A stretch of DNA of 53,736 nt from an uncultured Zoogloea sp. GTDB taxonomy: Bacteria > Pseudomonadota > Gammaproteobacteria > Burkholderiales > Rhodocyclaceae. Positions 16,585-24,640 of the stretch are shown here, in pieces. Position 1 is the stretch's first letter; each line of letters begins with the position of its first letter. The stretch covers positions 1 through 53,736 of the forward strand of contig CALBTT010000074.1 of NCBI GenBank assembly GCA_937967645.1. Reading direction: 5' to 3'. The position numbers were made by a program, and so were the translations under genes. The notes beneath the pieces are model-generated. The model did not search any database. It had not been told where the DNA came from and saw only the letters and a list, made by a program, of their open reading frames with translations.

Positions 16585-16950
16585 TCAGGCCACCTGGACG
16601 GCGATGCGCCGGGGCTGGGCGTGCTCTACCTTGGGGATCCGCAGCTTCAGCACGCCCTGGTTGAATTCTGCGGCGACGCGCTCCGGATCCAGCTCCTTGG
16701 AGAGGGTGAACACCCGTCGATAGACGGCCAGGCCGACTTCGGCGTGGGTGGTCTCCAGGCCTTCCGGCGCCGGCAGGCTGATCCCGCCCTCGATGGTCAG
16801 GGTATCGCCCTCGATGTGGACCCCGAGCCTTTCTCTGGACACGCCGGGCAGGTCGGCGAAGAGGGTGATGCCGGCGGCGTCCTCCACCACGTCGACGGGC
16901 GGCAGGAGGGCTTCGGCGGCTTGCGGGCTGACGCTGTGCTCATTGGACAT
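16585..16950 (-). CDS. Small heat-shock protein (Hsp20/alpha-crystallin)
   Basis: A 121-aa Hsp20. The alpha-crystallin domain spans about residues 17-110: DVVEDAAGITLFADLPGVSR at its start, GVLKLRIPK (the G-x-L-x-I/V-type element) near the end. An IxV-type tail (IAVQV) that docks dimers into oligomers is present. It prevents aggregation of unfolding proteins without ATP. It follows the other hsp20 gene by 12 nt, so the two form a pair, like IbpA/IbpB, that probably makes hetero-oligomers. It is convergent with the hybrid kinase gene. Confidence 0.92.
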   Translation of the reverse strand: MSNEHSVSPQAAEALLPPVDVVEDAAGITLFADLPGVSRERLGVHIEGDTLTIEGGISLPAPEGLETTHAEVGLAVYRRVFTLSKELDPERVAAEFNQGVLKLRIPKVEHAQPRRIAVQVA

Positions 16951-16962
16951 GTTCGACTCTCC

Positions 16963-17403
16963 TCAAACCACGTTGATGCGGCGGGGCTGGGCGGCGGCCC
17001 GGCGTTGCACGCTGACATGCAGCACCCCGTCGGTGTAGCGGGCGCTGACGGCATTCGGATCCACGTCGTCGGGCAGGGTCACCACCCGGCGGAAACGCCC
17101 GTGGAAGCGCTCGTCGATATGCACGGTGGCCGGCGCCTCCTTGGGCGGCAGCACGCTGGCGCGCTCGCCGGCGATGGTCAGCACACCCTTGTCCAGCTGG
17201 ACGTCGAGGCTGGCCGGGTCGAGGCCCGGGGCGAAGGCGTAGATCTCGACGGACTGGGCGGTGCTGCCCACGTTCATGGCCGGATAGCCGCCGCGGCCGG
17301 TTCCCCGGATGCTGGGCGACACATCGCCCGATTGCTGCATGCCGCGCTGGAAGCGCTCAAGCTCCGCCAGCACGTCGCGGGGAAAAAGGGATCGATAGAA
17401 CAT
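16963..17403 (-). CDS. Small heat-shock protein (Hsp20/alpha-crystallin), first of pair
   Basis: A 146-aa Hsp20 with a longer N-terminal arm (FYRSLFPRDVLAELERFQRG) typical of class A bacterial sHsps. Its alpha-crystallin domain runs from about residue 45 (VEIYAFAPGLDPASLDVQLD) to GVLHVSVQ, with a C-terminal RRINV tail that fits the I-x-V oligomerisation motif. RBS GGAGGAG lies just upstream of the ATG (AAGGAGGAGTCCGC on the minus strand). It is the promoter-proximal gene of the two-gene operon. No ROSE-type thermometer could be assigned in the short leader. Confidence 0.92.
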   Translation of the reverse strand: MFYRSLFPRDVLAELERFQRGMQQSGDVSPSIRGTGRGGYPAMNVGSTAQSVEIYAFAPGLDPASLDVQLDKGVLTIAGERASVLPPKEAPATVHIDERFHGRFRRVVTLPDDVDPNAVSARYTDGVLHVSVQRRAAAQPRRINVV

Positions 17404-17504
17404 GCGGACTCCTCCTTGTCGGACAGGGGCGGGAGGCCGGAGGCCGCCCTCGTTACCGATATGGGAGTGGCCCGCGGGGTTTCAAGGGGCGGGCCGGGCG
17501 AGAC

Positions 17505-18572
17505 TCACTGCATGAAGGGATAGTCGGTGTAGCCCTCGGCCCCGGGGGAGTAGAAGGTGGCCGGGTTGGGGGCATTGAGACCGGCGCCGACCTTGAAGCG
17601 CGCCGGCAGGTCGGGGTTGGCCAGGAAGGGCACGCCGAAGGCCACGGCGTCGAGCAGACCGGTCTCGATGGCGGTGGCGGCCTCCTGCGCGGTGTAGCCC
17701 ATGTTGCCGATCAGCACGCCCTTGTAGTGTTCGCGGGCGGGCGTCAGCACGTCGCCCTTCTGCTGGCCGAAGAAGTCGCCGCGCATCACGTGCAGGTAGG
17801 CCAGCCGGTAGGCATTGAGGCGCTGGGCGAGCCAGGTGATGAGGCCCACCGGGTCGCTGTCGCGCATGCTGTTGTAGCTGTTGAGCGGTGACAGGCGCAG
17901 GCCGACCCGGTCGCTGCTCCAGACCTCGCAGCAGGCTTCCAGCACCTCGAGGAGCAGGCGCGCCCGGTTCTCGATCGGGCCGCCATAGGGGCCGCTGCGG
18001 GTGTTGCTGCCGTCGCGCAGGAACTCGTCCAGCAGGTAGCCGTTGGCGCCATGCACCTCGATGCCGTCGAAGCCGGCCAGGCGGGCGTTCTCGGCCGCGT
18101 GGCGGAAGCCGGCGACGATGCCCGGCAACTCGTCGTCGCGCAGGGGGCGGGGGACCACATAGGGCTTCTTGCCCTCCGGGGTGTGCACCTCGTCGCCGGT
18201 GATGGCGATGGCGCTCGGCGCGACGGGCTGGGCACCCTCGTTGAGCAGCGGGTGGCAGGCGCGGCCGCCGTGCCAGAGCTGCAGCACGATCTGTCCGCCA
18301 GCCTGATGGACCGCATCGGTCACTTTCTTCCAGCCGGCCACCTGGGCATCCGAGTAGATGCCCGGCTCGTGCCAGAACGCCGAATTGCCGGCGATGGCCA
18401 TGGTGGCCTCGGCAATGATCAGGCCGGCGCTGGCCCGCTGGGCGTAGTGGGTGGCGATCAGCTCGCCGGGCACATGCTCGTCTTCGGCGCGGCAGCGCGT
18501 GAGCGGGGCCATCAGGATGCGGTTGGGCAGCGTCAGCGCGCCGGCTTGCAGGGGCTTGAACAGGGCGGACAT
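17505..18572 (-). CDS. Old Yellow Enzyme-type ene-reductase (NemA/alkene reductase)
   Basis: A 355-aa FMN-dependent flavoenzyme with a TIM-barrel fold. Landmarks: LFKPLQAGALTLPNRILMAP at the N-terminus, LQLWHGGR, AGFDGIEVHGANGYL with the substrate-binding His/Asn pair, RSGPYGGPIENRARLLLEV, and the FMN phosphate region GNMGYTAQEA...FGVPFLANPDL. OYEs reduce activated C=C bonds, quinones, maleimides or nitro groups with NADPH. The start was set at ATG 18570-18572, where GGAG precedes it. A longer open frame upstream has no OYE similarity. It is monocistronic; the substrate is unknown. Confidence 0.92.
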   Translation of the reverse strand: MSALFKPLQAGALTLPNRILMAPLTRCRAEDEHVPGELIATHYAQRASAGLIIAEATMAIAGNSAFWHEPGIYSDAQVAGWKKVTDAVHQAGGQIVLQLWHGGRACHPLLNEGAQPVAPSAIAITGDEVHTPEGKKPYVVPRPLRDDELPGIVAGFRHAAENARLAGFDGIEVHGANGYLLDEFLRDGSNTRSGPYGGPIENRARLLLEVLEACCEVWSSDRVGLRLSPLNSYNSMRDSDPVGLITWLAQRLNAYRLAYLHVMRGDFFGQQKGDVLTPAREHYKGVLIGNMGYTAQEAATAIETGLLDAVAFGVPFLANPDLPARFKVGAGLNAPNPATFYSPGAEGYTDYPFMQ

Positions 18573-18682
18573 GAAGGACTCCGATGAGGGCTGGGGATTT
18601 GGGGCAATGTACTTGGTGCGCGCTGCGGAAGGTTTGTTCCGCAAGCGGTGGAGATTGATTGATGCCGGCCCCGCCTGCCGCG

Positions 18683-19597
18683 CTAAGGCTCGGCCGGTTC
18701 GAGGGCGCCGGTGGGGCCCGCGTAGGCATCCCGCGTGGGCGGGCGCCAGGCAACCCGCAGCGGCGTGTCGGGCCGGGCCGGGAAGCGGCCGTTCGCACGG
18801 CAGTCCGCCTCCGGGTAGGTGGCGCACAGGCTGGCCAGTACGTTCTGGGCCGCCTGCGCCTGACCGGGGCTGCGGCGGGCCTGGTCGAGGAGGCCGAGGC
18901 TGTCGCTCAGATCGAACTGGCTGCCCTGCTGCTTGAGCCGCATCCGGACCAGGGCCACCTGGGCGTCCGGGTAGCCGCGGCTGGCCGCCAGGCCATACCA
19001 CCGGATGGCCTCGGCCGGCGCGGCGGGTACGTGCTTGTCTTCCTCGAAGCGCTGGCCCAGCGCGAACATCGCCAGCAGATCACCACGGTCGGCGGCAAAG
19101 CGCAGCCAGCGCAGGCCGCCCTCGGTATCCCGGGGCTGGTCGCCCTGGCCTTCGAGGAGCGTCTGGCCGAGGTTGTAGGCGGAGATGAGATCGCCCTTCA
19201 GCGCCGCGCGCAGGAAGAACTCAGCCGCCCGCTTGTGGCTGGCCGGGGTACCCTGGCCTTCCAGGTGCATCACCCCCAGGTTGTAGTTCGCCAGCGGCAG
19301 CTCCTGGCGTGCCGCCTGTCCATACCAGTGGAGAGCGGCTTGATAGTCCGTGCGGCCGCCTCGTCCATCCTGGTAGAGGGCGCCGAGATTGACCTGAGCG
19401 CGGCCATCGCCGTGCCGTGCGGCATGGAGGTAGACCGGGCGGGCGAGCTTGTAGAGGCCCCGCTTCTCCAGCGCCAGGGCGATCCGGTAGGCCGATGGGT
19501 CGGCCGCCAGCTCGCGGAACAGTGTCACCCCCAGCGCAAGCACCGCCGTGGCGAGAAGGATCAGGAAAAGCGGCCGTGGCGGTGCGGAGGTGTTCAT
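18683..19597 (-). CDS. Membrane-anchored Sel1-repeat protein
   Basis: A 304-aa protein with one N-terminal hydrophobic segment at about residues 9-28 (LFLILLATAVLALGVTLF), which acts as a signal anchor, followed by about five Sel1/TPR-like repeats (for example AQVNLGALYQDGRGG, ANYNLGVMHLEGQG, SAYNLGQTLLEGQG, AMFALGQRFEEDK). The tail is proline-rich and unstructured. Sel1 proteins are protein-interaction scaffolds, often periplasmic. The ATG at 19597 places the anchor at the N-terminus. No informative partner is adjacent; the gene is divergent from the DedA gene. Confidence 0.85.
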   Translation of the reverse strand: MNTSAPPRPLFLILLATAVLALGVTLFRELAADPSAYRIALALEKRGLYKLARPVYLHAARHGDGRAQVNLGALYQDGRGGRTDYQAALHWYGQAARQELPLANYNLGVMHLEGQGTPASHKRAAEFFLRAALKGDLISAYNLGQTLLEGQGDQPRDTEGGLRWLRFAADRGDLLAMFALGQRFEEDKHVPAAPAEAIRWYGLAASRGYPDAQVALVRMRLKQQGSQFDLSDSLGLLDQARRSPGQAQAAQNVLASLCATYPEADCRANGRFPARPDTPLRVAWRPPTRDAYAGPTGALEPAEP

Positions 19598-19771
19598 GGC
19601 GAAGGCATGTTTCAAGGTAAGGCCGAATTCTGGCATTCGGCAGCGCATTTGCATATGTACAACGAGGTTGCCGGACATGCTCCGGACAGGGGGGCAGGCA
19701 GGCCCTAGAATGCCGGGCATGACGGGGCGGCCCAGAGGACGTCCCGAGCCCGACCGGATGCCTTCCCCGAC

Positions 19772-20704
19772 ATGGACATTGCCCAACTCCAGCAGACCCT
19801 GCAGCGCGACGCTGTCACGGTCGTTTTCCTGAATGTGCTGCTGCAGCAGCTCGGCCTGCCGGTACCGGCGGTGCCGACCCTGCTGCTGGCGGGCAGCCTG
19901 GCGGCCGGGCCGGGCCAGCTGGGGGCGATGCTGGCGGCGGCGACGCTGGCCTCGGTGCTGGCCGACTGGCTGTGGTACGGCATGGGGCGGCGCTTCGGCT
20001 ACCGGGTGCTGGCTGGCCTGTGCCGGCTGTCGATCAATCCGGCCTCCTGCGTCAGCCAGACCGAGGCGCGCTTCGTGCGCTGGGGGGTGTCGTCGCTGGT
20101 GGTGGCCAAGTTCGTGCCCGGCTTTTCGACGGTGGCGCCGCCGATTGCCGGCGCGCTGCGCATGGCCCTGCCGGGCTTTCTGGCCGCCGCCGGTGTGGGG
20201 GCCGCTTTGTGGGCGGGCCTGGCGCTGGGAATCGGCTGGGTGATGCGCGACACCGTACAGGCCGTGATTGCCATGCTCGAGGCCCACGCCGGCCGGGCGG
20301 TGGTGGTGGCGCTGGGGCTGGCGGGGCTGTGGCTGGGCTGGAAGCTGTGGCAGAAGTACCGCTTCCGTACGCTGTGCACCGTGCCCCACGTGACCCCGGC
20401 GGAGCTGCTGGAGGCCCTGGCCGGTGAGGCGCCCCCTCTGGTGCTGGACCTGCGCGGGGCCTCGATGATCGCCGAGACCGGGCCGATCGCCGGGGCCCGG
20501 GTGGCCGAGCACGACCGCCTGCATGAGGCGCTCGGCGACTGGCCGAAGGATGCGCCGGTGGTGACCCTGTGCGCCTGTCCCGAAGATGCCGGCGCGGTGC
20601 AGGCGGCCCGCCTGTTGCGGCAGGCCGGCTACCTGTCGGCGCGCCCCCTCAAGGGCGGTTACGAGGCCTGGCTCGCAGCGACACGGCCGGGCGGGGTGGC
20701 TTAG
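19772..20704 (+). CDS. DedA-family membrane protein fused to a rhodanese domain
   Basis: A 310-aa protein. Residues 1 to about 200 form a DedA/VTT (SNARE-associated) membrane domain: LPVPAVPTLLLAGSLAAGPG near the start, then the conserved FVPGFSTVAPPIAGALRM re-entrant motif and several hydrophobic helices. Residues about 205-305 form a cytoplasmic rhodanese domain (PPLVLDLRGASM; TLCACPEDAGA with the candidate active Cys; LKGGYEAW). DedA proteins are linked to membrane potential and lipid-carrier translocation, and rhodaneses move sulfane sulfur. This fusion recurs in proteobacteria but its role is not established. Confidence 0.88.
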   Translation: MDIAQLQQTLQRDAVTVVFLNVLLQQLGLPVPAVPTLLLAGSLAAGPGQLGAMLAAATLASVLADWLWYGMGRRFGYRVLAGLCRLSINPASCVSQTEARFVRWGVSSLVVAKFVPGFSTVAPPIAGALRMALPGFLAAAGVGAALWAGLALGIGWVMRDTVQAVIAMLEAHAGRAVVVALGLAGLWLGWKLWQKYRFRTLCTVPHVTPAELLEALAGEAPPLVLDLRGASMIAETGPIAGARVAEHDRLHEALGDWPKDAPVVTLCACPEDAGAVQAARLLRQAGYLSARPLKGGYEAWLAATRPGGVA

Positions 20705-21586
20705 TCAGCCGACGCTCCAGGGCAGCGGCGGCGGGTTCAGGCGCCGGGTGCTGCCGGGCACCGGGCCGAAGCGTGGATCGCCGGCTTCCCAGTCGCGTTG
20801 GGCCTGGATGATGGCGGCCTTGCTGTGGCCCACGAAGTTCCACCACATCAGCACGGGTTCTCCGAAGGGCTCGCCGCCGAGCAGCAGGACCCGGCTGCCC
20901 GGCGCGAGCTGGATCGCCATTTCGGTCCGGCCCTGTTCCAGGTAGGCGAATTCGTCGCTGGCGAAGTGCTCCCCGTCGATTTCCAGGCTGCCTTCAAGCG
21001 GGAGCAGGCCGTATTCGAAGTCGGCTTGGAGGGGGAGCCGGAGGGCGCCGCCCGTGCGGCTCTGGATGTCGATGCCGACCAGCGGCGTGTACAGCGTGGC
21101 CGGTGCCTGCCGCCCGGCGTGGTGGCCGGCGAGCAGGGTCAGGCTGCAGTCGTCCTGGTCCCAGCGCGGCAGCACCGGGTGGTGCTCGAAGGCCGGCGGG
21201 CAGTCGGCCTGTTCGGGCGGCAGGGCGATCCACAGCTGGGCCGCGTGCAGGCGCCGGGCGTCGGGCAGGGAGTCCTCGGTATGCACGATGCCGTGGCCGG
21301 CGGTCATCAGATTGACCTGCCCCGGGCGGATCACCTGCTCGTTGCCCAGGCTGTCCCGATGCAGCACCTCGCCTTCGATCAGCCAGGTGAAGGTCTGCAG
21401 GGCCGTGTGCGGGTGGGCGCCCACGTGCATGCCGCCACCGGGGGCGAAGTCCGCCGGGCCGGCGTGGTCGAGAAAACACCAGGCGCCGACCATGCGACGC
21501 TGGCGGGTGGGCAGGGCGCGGCGCACCAACAGGCCTTCGCCCAGGTCGGCCTCGCGGGGCTGGATGCGTTCGATGATGGGGCTCAT
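20705..21586 (-). CDS. Pirin family protein
   Basis: A 293-aa bicupin of the pirin family. The N-terminal cupin carries the metal-binding set HVGAHPHTALQTFTW, then GHGIVHTE with the third His and the Glu. The C-terminal pirin_C domain includes a FGEPVLMWWNFVGHS motif. Some pirins have quercetin 2,3-dioxygenase activity and others modulate regulators or enzymes, so function is open. The stop codon directly abuts the convergent dedA stop (20702-20704). The osmC gene lies 9 nt upstream on the same strand, so the two probably share a transcript and respond to similar stress. Confidence 0.92.
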   Translation of the reverse strand: MSPIIERIQPREADLGEGLLVRRALPTRQRRMVGAWCFLDHAGPADFAPGGGMHVGAHPHTALQTFTWLIEGEVLHRDSLGNEQVIRPGQVNLMTAGHGIVHTEDSLPDARRLHAAQLWIALPPEQADCPPAFEHHPVLPRWDQDDCSLTLLAGHHAGRQAPATLYTPLVGIDIQSRTGGALRLPLQADFEYGLLPLEGSLEIDGEHFASDEFAYLEQGRTEMAIQLAPGSRVLLLGGEPFGEPVLMWWNFVGHSKAAIIQAQRDWEAGDPRFGPVPGSTRRLNPPPLPWSVG

Positions 21587-21595
21587 GGCGTCCCC

Positions 21596-22003
21596 TCAGC
21601 CCAGGTCGGTGTGGATGCGCACTTCGCCGGTCAGCAGCTTGTGCATGGGGCAAGCGTTGGCGATCTTGAGCAGCTGGGCGCGTTGCTCCTCGCTCAGGGC
21701 CCCTTCCAGGAAGACCCGGCGGACGATGTCGTTGCCGCTCTCGGGCTTGCCGTCGGGGTTGAGCTGCAACTCGACGCGGACGCCGGTGAGGGGCCAGTTG
21801 CGGCGGGTGGCCACCATCTTGATGGTGATGGCGGTGCAGGCGCCGAGGCCGCCGAGGATCAGGCGGTCCGGGGCGGGGCCGGTGTTGCCGCCGCCCACCT
21901 CCTGGGGCTCGTCGGCCGGCCAGGTGTGGCCGAGGTCGTCGGACAGCTGCACGAGGTAGGGGGTGTCCTGCAGGACGGCGGTGACGGCGGGCGTTCCGGA
22001 CAT
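21596..22003 (-). CDS. OsmC/Ohr family protein
   Basis: A 135-aa OsmC-fold protein with the two family cysteines in LILGGLGACTAITI and IANACPMHKLL, spaced as in the YhfA/OsmC group that reduce organic or inorganic hydroperoxides through a reactive Cys pair. It is preceded by GGGAG and lies immediately upstream of pirin (9 nt). It is cytoplasmic. Which peroxide is used cannot be told from the sequence. Confidence 0.9.
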   Translation of the reverse strand: MSGTPAVTAVLQDTPYLVQLSDDLGHTWPADEPQEVGGGNTGPAPDRLILGGLGACTAITIKMVATRRNWPLTGVRVELQLNPDGKPESGNDIVRRVFLEGALSEEQRAQLLKIANACPMHKLLTGEVRIHTDLG

Positions 22004-22079
22004 GGGGCGTCTCCCTTCGGGGTGGGCGGGGTGGATGGACGGTCGGACCGGCCGCGGCGGGGCAAGTTCGGCCCGGCCC

Positions 22080-22715
22080 TCAGCCGTCGCGCAGCAGTGG
22101 GCGGGTCTGCCAGTTGTAGCGCATGGTGAGCATGCGCACGATGAAGAACACGCCGATGGTGATCCAGGCCGCCAGCGCGGTATCCACCCGCAGGGCCAGG
22201 GTGAGGGTCAGGAAGACCAGGCTGGCAAACAGCACGACCAGGGCAAAGAACTGCCCCGGCTGCAGGATGAAGGGGACTTCGCGGACGATCACGTCGCGCA
22301 GCACGCCGCCGCCCACGCCACTCACCGCCCCCACCAGCACCACGCCGGGCAGGGGGATGCCGGCGCCCAGGGCCAGCTGCATGCCCACCACGGCGAAGGC
22401 GGGGGTGCCGATGGCGTCGATGGTGCTGACCAGCTTGTCCACCACCGGCAGGTCGGCCAGGCGCTGGTGGAGCAGGGCCACCAGCAGGGACGCGGTGGTG
22501 ATCAGGGGCAGGTAGACCGGATCGGTGAGCACCGGCGGCGTGCGCTGCAGGAACACCCCGTCCCGCAGGATGCTGCCGCCCACCGAGGTGAGCAGGGCCA
22601 GCACGAACACGCCGACGATGTCGCAGCGCTTGCGCAGGGCCACGATGGCGCCGGACAGGGCCCAGCTGAAGGTGGCGAGGTAGTCGAAATAGACCGGGAT
22701 CTGAAAGGCGGCCAT
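22080..22715 (-). CDS. Trimeric intracellular cation (TRIC/UPF0126) channel family protein
   Basis: A 211-aa inner-membrane protein of seven hydrophobic segments in a two-fold repeat, with the glycine-rich signatures LTSVGGSILRDGV and VSGVGGGVLRDVIV at equivalent places in the two halves. This is diagnostic of UPF0126/TRIC proteins, which form monovalent cation channels in characterised prokaryotic members. The ATG at 22715 gives the normal length; earlier in-frame starts overlap the upstream gene's end. It follows the small DUF2132 gene by 20 nt. Confidence 0.88.
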   Translation of the reverse strand: MAAFQIPVYFDYLATFSWALSGAIVALRKRCDIVGVFVLALLTSVGGSILRDGVFLQRTPPVLTDPVYLPLITTASLLVALLHQRLADLPVVDKLVSTIDAIGTPAFAVVGMQLALGAGIPLPGVVLVGAVSGVGGGVLRDVIVREVPFILQPGQFFALVVLFASLVFLTLTLALRVDTALAAWITIGVFFIVRMLTMRYNWQTRPLLRDG

Positions 22716-22735
22716 GGCCGGGGCCTGGGGAGGCG

Positions 22736-22951
22736 TCAGCGCAGCTGGCGCAGGTAGAAGGCTTCCACCTCGGCCCGCGCCCACGGGGTACGGCGCAGGA
22801 AGGTCAGGCTGGACTTGATGCTGGGGTCGATCTGGAAGCAGCGGATGTTGATGATCTCACCGAGGCGCTCCCAGCCGTGACGCTCCACCAGTTCGGTGAG
22901 CATGCGTTCGAGGGTGATGCCGTGGAGCGGGTTGTTGGCTTGCTGGGACAT
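22736..22951 (-). CDS. VF530/DUF2132 family small protein
   Basis: A 71-aa protein. Its sequence (NNPLHGITLERMLTELVERH, RCFQIDPSIKSSLTFLRRTP, then WAR..VEAFYL) matches the DUF2132/VF530 family, small DNA-binding-like helical proteins whose structure is known but whose function is not. The start at ATG 22951 gives the usual family length, and a longer frame upstream has no resemblance. It probably shares a transcript with the TRIC gene. Confidence 0.85.
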   Translation of the reverse strand: MSQQANNPLHGITLERMLTELVERHGWERLGEIINIRCFQIDPSIKSSLTFLRRTPWARAEVEAFYLRQLR

Positions 22952-23090
22952 GGGGCGGGAGAGAGTCGGTCCGGACCGGAACTGTGACTCACTTCGCGGA
23001 CGCTGCCAAGGGTCGCTTCCGCGCCGGACATGACATCGGCCTTGCCGGCCGTTAAGCTCGGGGCCCCCTGCGCTTTCCGTGGTGCTTGCC

Positions 23091-23516
23091 ATGCCTTCCC
23101 GCGACGTTTCCAGCCTGATGCCCCTCTTTGCCCTGGCGGGCTGGACGGCCCTGATCCTCGCCCTCATCGCCGTCCGTCGCATCGGCGCAGGGTTGGCCGG
23201 GCGGGTCCGGCCGGCGGACTTCCGCTTCGGCGAGAGTGCTGTCGTGCCGCCCGACGTGTGCCTGCCCAACCGCAACTACATGAACCTGCTGGAATTGCCG
23301 GTGCTGTTCTATGTGGCCGGCCTGATCGCCTTCGTGACCGGCCAGACCTCCCCGCTGCAGTCGGCGCTGGCCTGGGCCTACGTTGGCCTGCGCGTGGTGC
23401 ACAGCCTGATCCACCTGAGCTACAACAATGTCTATCACCGGCTGGCGGCCTTTGCGCTGAGCAACTTCGTCCTGCTGAGCCTGTGGTTGCAGGTGTTCTG
23501 GGGCCTGCACGGCTGA
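23091..23516 (+). CDS. MAPEG family membrane protein
   Basis: A 141-aa protein with four hydrophobic helices and the MAPEG signature NRNYMNLLELPVLFYV, followed by AYVGLRVVHSLIHLSYNNVYHR. The family (membrane-associated proteins in eicosanoid and glutathione metabolism) includes trimeric glutathione-dependent enzymes, but bacterial substrates are mostly unknown. A GTG 12 nt earlier (23079) is an alternative start. Neither has a clear Shine-Dalgarno. Confidence 0.88.
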   Translation: MPSRDVSSLMPLFALAGWTALILALIAVRRIGAGLAGRVRPADFRFGESAVVPPDVCLPNRNYMNLLELPVLFYVAGLIAFVTGQTSPLQSALAWAYVGLRVVHSLIHLSYNNVYHRLAAFALSNFVLLSLWLQVFWGLHG

Positions 23517-23615
23517 GATCGGCGCGGCGGTTCCGGTTGACCTCCACGTTAACCCGGACAGTGCCGTCCATCCTTCCGTGCTAAGTTCGGTGGCTCGAAC
23601 CTGAAAGGAGTGGGC

Positions 23616-24317
23616 ATGTCCCCGAGTTTCCGGGACGGGCTGCGGGAGGGCTTCTTCGGCTACCTGCCCCTGTCCGTCGGTCTCATCCCCTGGGCCCTGG
23701 TGACCGGTCTGACCATGGCCGGGGTGGGCTTCACGCCGCTGCAGGCGATGGGCATGAACGTGATCGTCTTTGCGGGCACCGCCCAGCTCGGCACCCTGCC
23801 GCTGATCGCAGCAGGCGCGCCGGTGTGGCTGATGGTGGTGACCGCCTTCGTGCTGAACCTGCGCTTCATCATCTTCAGCGCGGCCATCGCCCGGGGCTTC
23901 CGCGGGGTGCCGGCGGGGGCGCGCTGGCTGTCGGGGCATCTGCTCACCGACGGGGCCTTTGCCCATTGCCTGGAGAAGATGCTGAGCCACGAAGACCCGC
24001 AGTGGCGCCTGGGCTACTACCTGGGGCCGTCCCTGTGGTCGTGGCTGCTGTGGCAGGTGTTCGCCTTCTGCGGGGTGATGGCGGCGGGCTCGATCCCGCG
24101 GGGCTGGTCCCTGGAGTTCATGGCGACCATCGCCCTGCTCGTGCTGCTGGTGCCGATGGCCCGGCTGCGCCCGATGCTGGTGGCGGCCCTGGTGGGCGGC
24201 GGGCTGGCCGTGGCCCTGCGTGGCATGCCCCTGCGGCTGGGGGTGATCGTGGCGATCATCTGCGGCATTGCCGCGGGTTTTGCGGCGGAACGCTGGCGTG
24301 GAAAGGACCTGCCATGA
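23616..24317 (+). CDS. azlC: AzlC family branched-chain amino acid exporter, large subunit
   Basis: A 233-aa protein of the LIV-E (AzlC/BrnF) family with about seven hydrophobic helices. Typical motifs are GFFGYLPLSVGLIPWALV, VFAGTAQLGTLPLI and VVTAFVLNLRFIIFSAA. With AzlD it exports branched-chain amino acids. RBS AAAGGAG (23604-23610) lies 5 nt before ATG 23616, which I prefer over a GTG at 23610 inside that RBS. The stop overlaps the azlD start (ATGA). Confidence 0.9.
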   Translation: MSPSFRDGLREGFFGYLPLSVGLIPWALVTGLTMAGVGFTPLQAMGMNVIVFAGTAQLGTLPLIAAGAPVWLMVVTAFVLNLRFIIFSAAIARGFRGVPAGARWLSGHLLTDGAFAHCLEKMLSHEDPQWRLGYYLGPSLWSWLLWQVFAFCGVMAAGSIPRGWSLEFMATIALLVLLVPMARLRPMLVAALVGGGLAVALRGMPLRLGVIVAIICGIAAGFAAERWRGKDLP

Positions 24318-24640
24318 ACTACGACTGGACCCTCTGGGGACTGTTCATCCTGCTTGGGCTGGTGACCACCCTGCCGCGAGCGAGCTTCATCGTGCTGGGC
24401 GAGCGCGCGGCCTTGCCGGAGAACCTGCAGAAAGCCCTGCGCTATGCGCCCGCCGCAGCCCTCGCCGCCATCGTGGCGCCGGACATCTTCGTGGCGGGGG
24501 GCGAACTGACCCTGCTGAGCCCGCGCCTGGCCGCCGCTGCGGCGGCGGTGACGGCCGCCCTGCTGTCGAGGAACCCCTGGCTGCCCTTCATCGCCGGCAT
24601 GGGCGTGCTGTGGGGGCTGACTCAGCTCCCCCTGGCCTAG
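24314..24640 (+). CDS. azlD: AzlD family branched-chain amino acid exporter, small subunit
   Basis: A 108-aa protein of four hydrophobic helices with the family motif TTLPRASFIVLGE and LRYAPAAALAAIVAPDI. It is the obligatory small partner of AzlC. ATG 24314 overlaps the azlC stop, implying coupled translation and stoichiometric production. Its 3' end overlaps the lgt stop on the other strand by 4 bp. Confidence 0.9.
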   Translation: MNYDWTLWGLFILLGLVTTLPRASFIVLGERAALPENLQKALRYAPAAALAAIVAPDIFVAGGELTLLSPRLAAAAAAVTAALLSRNPWLPFIAGMGVLWGLTQLPLA

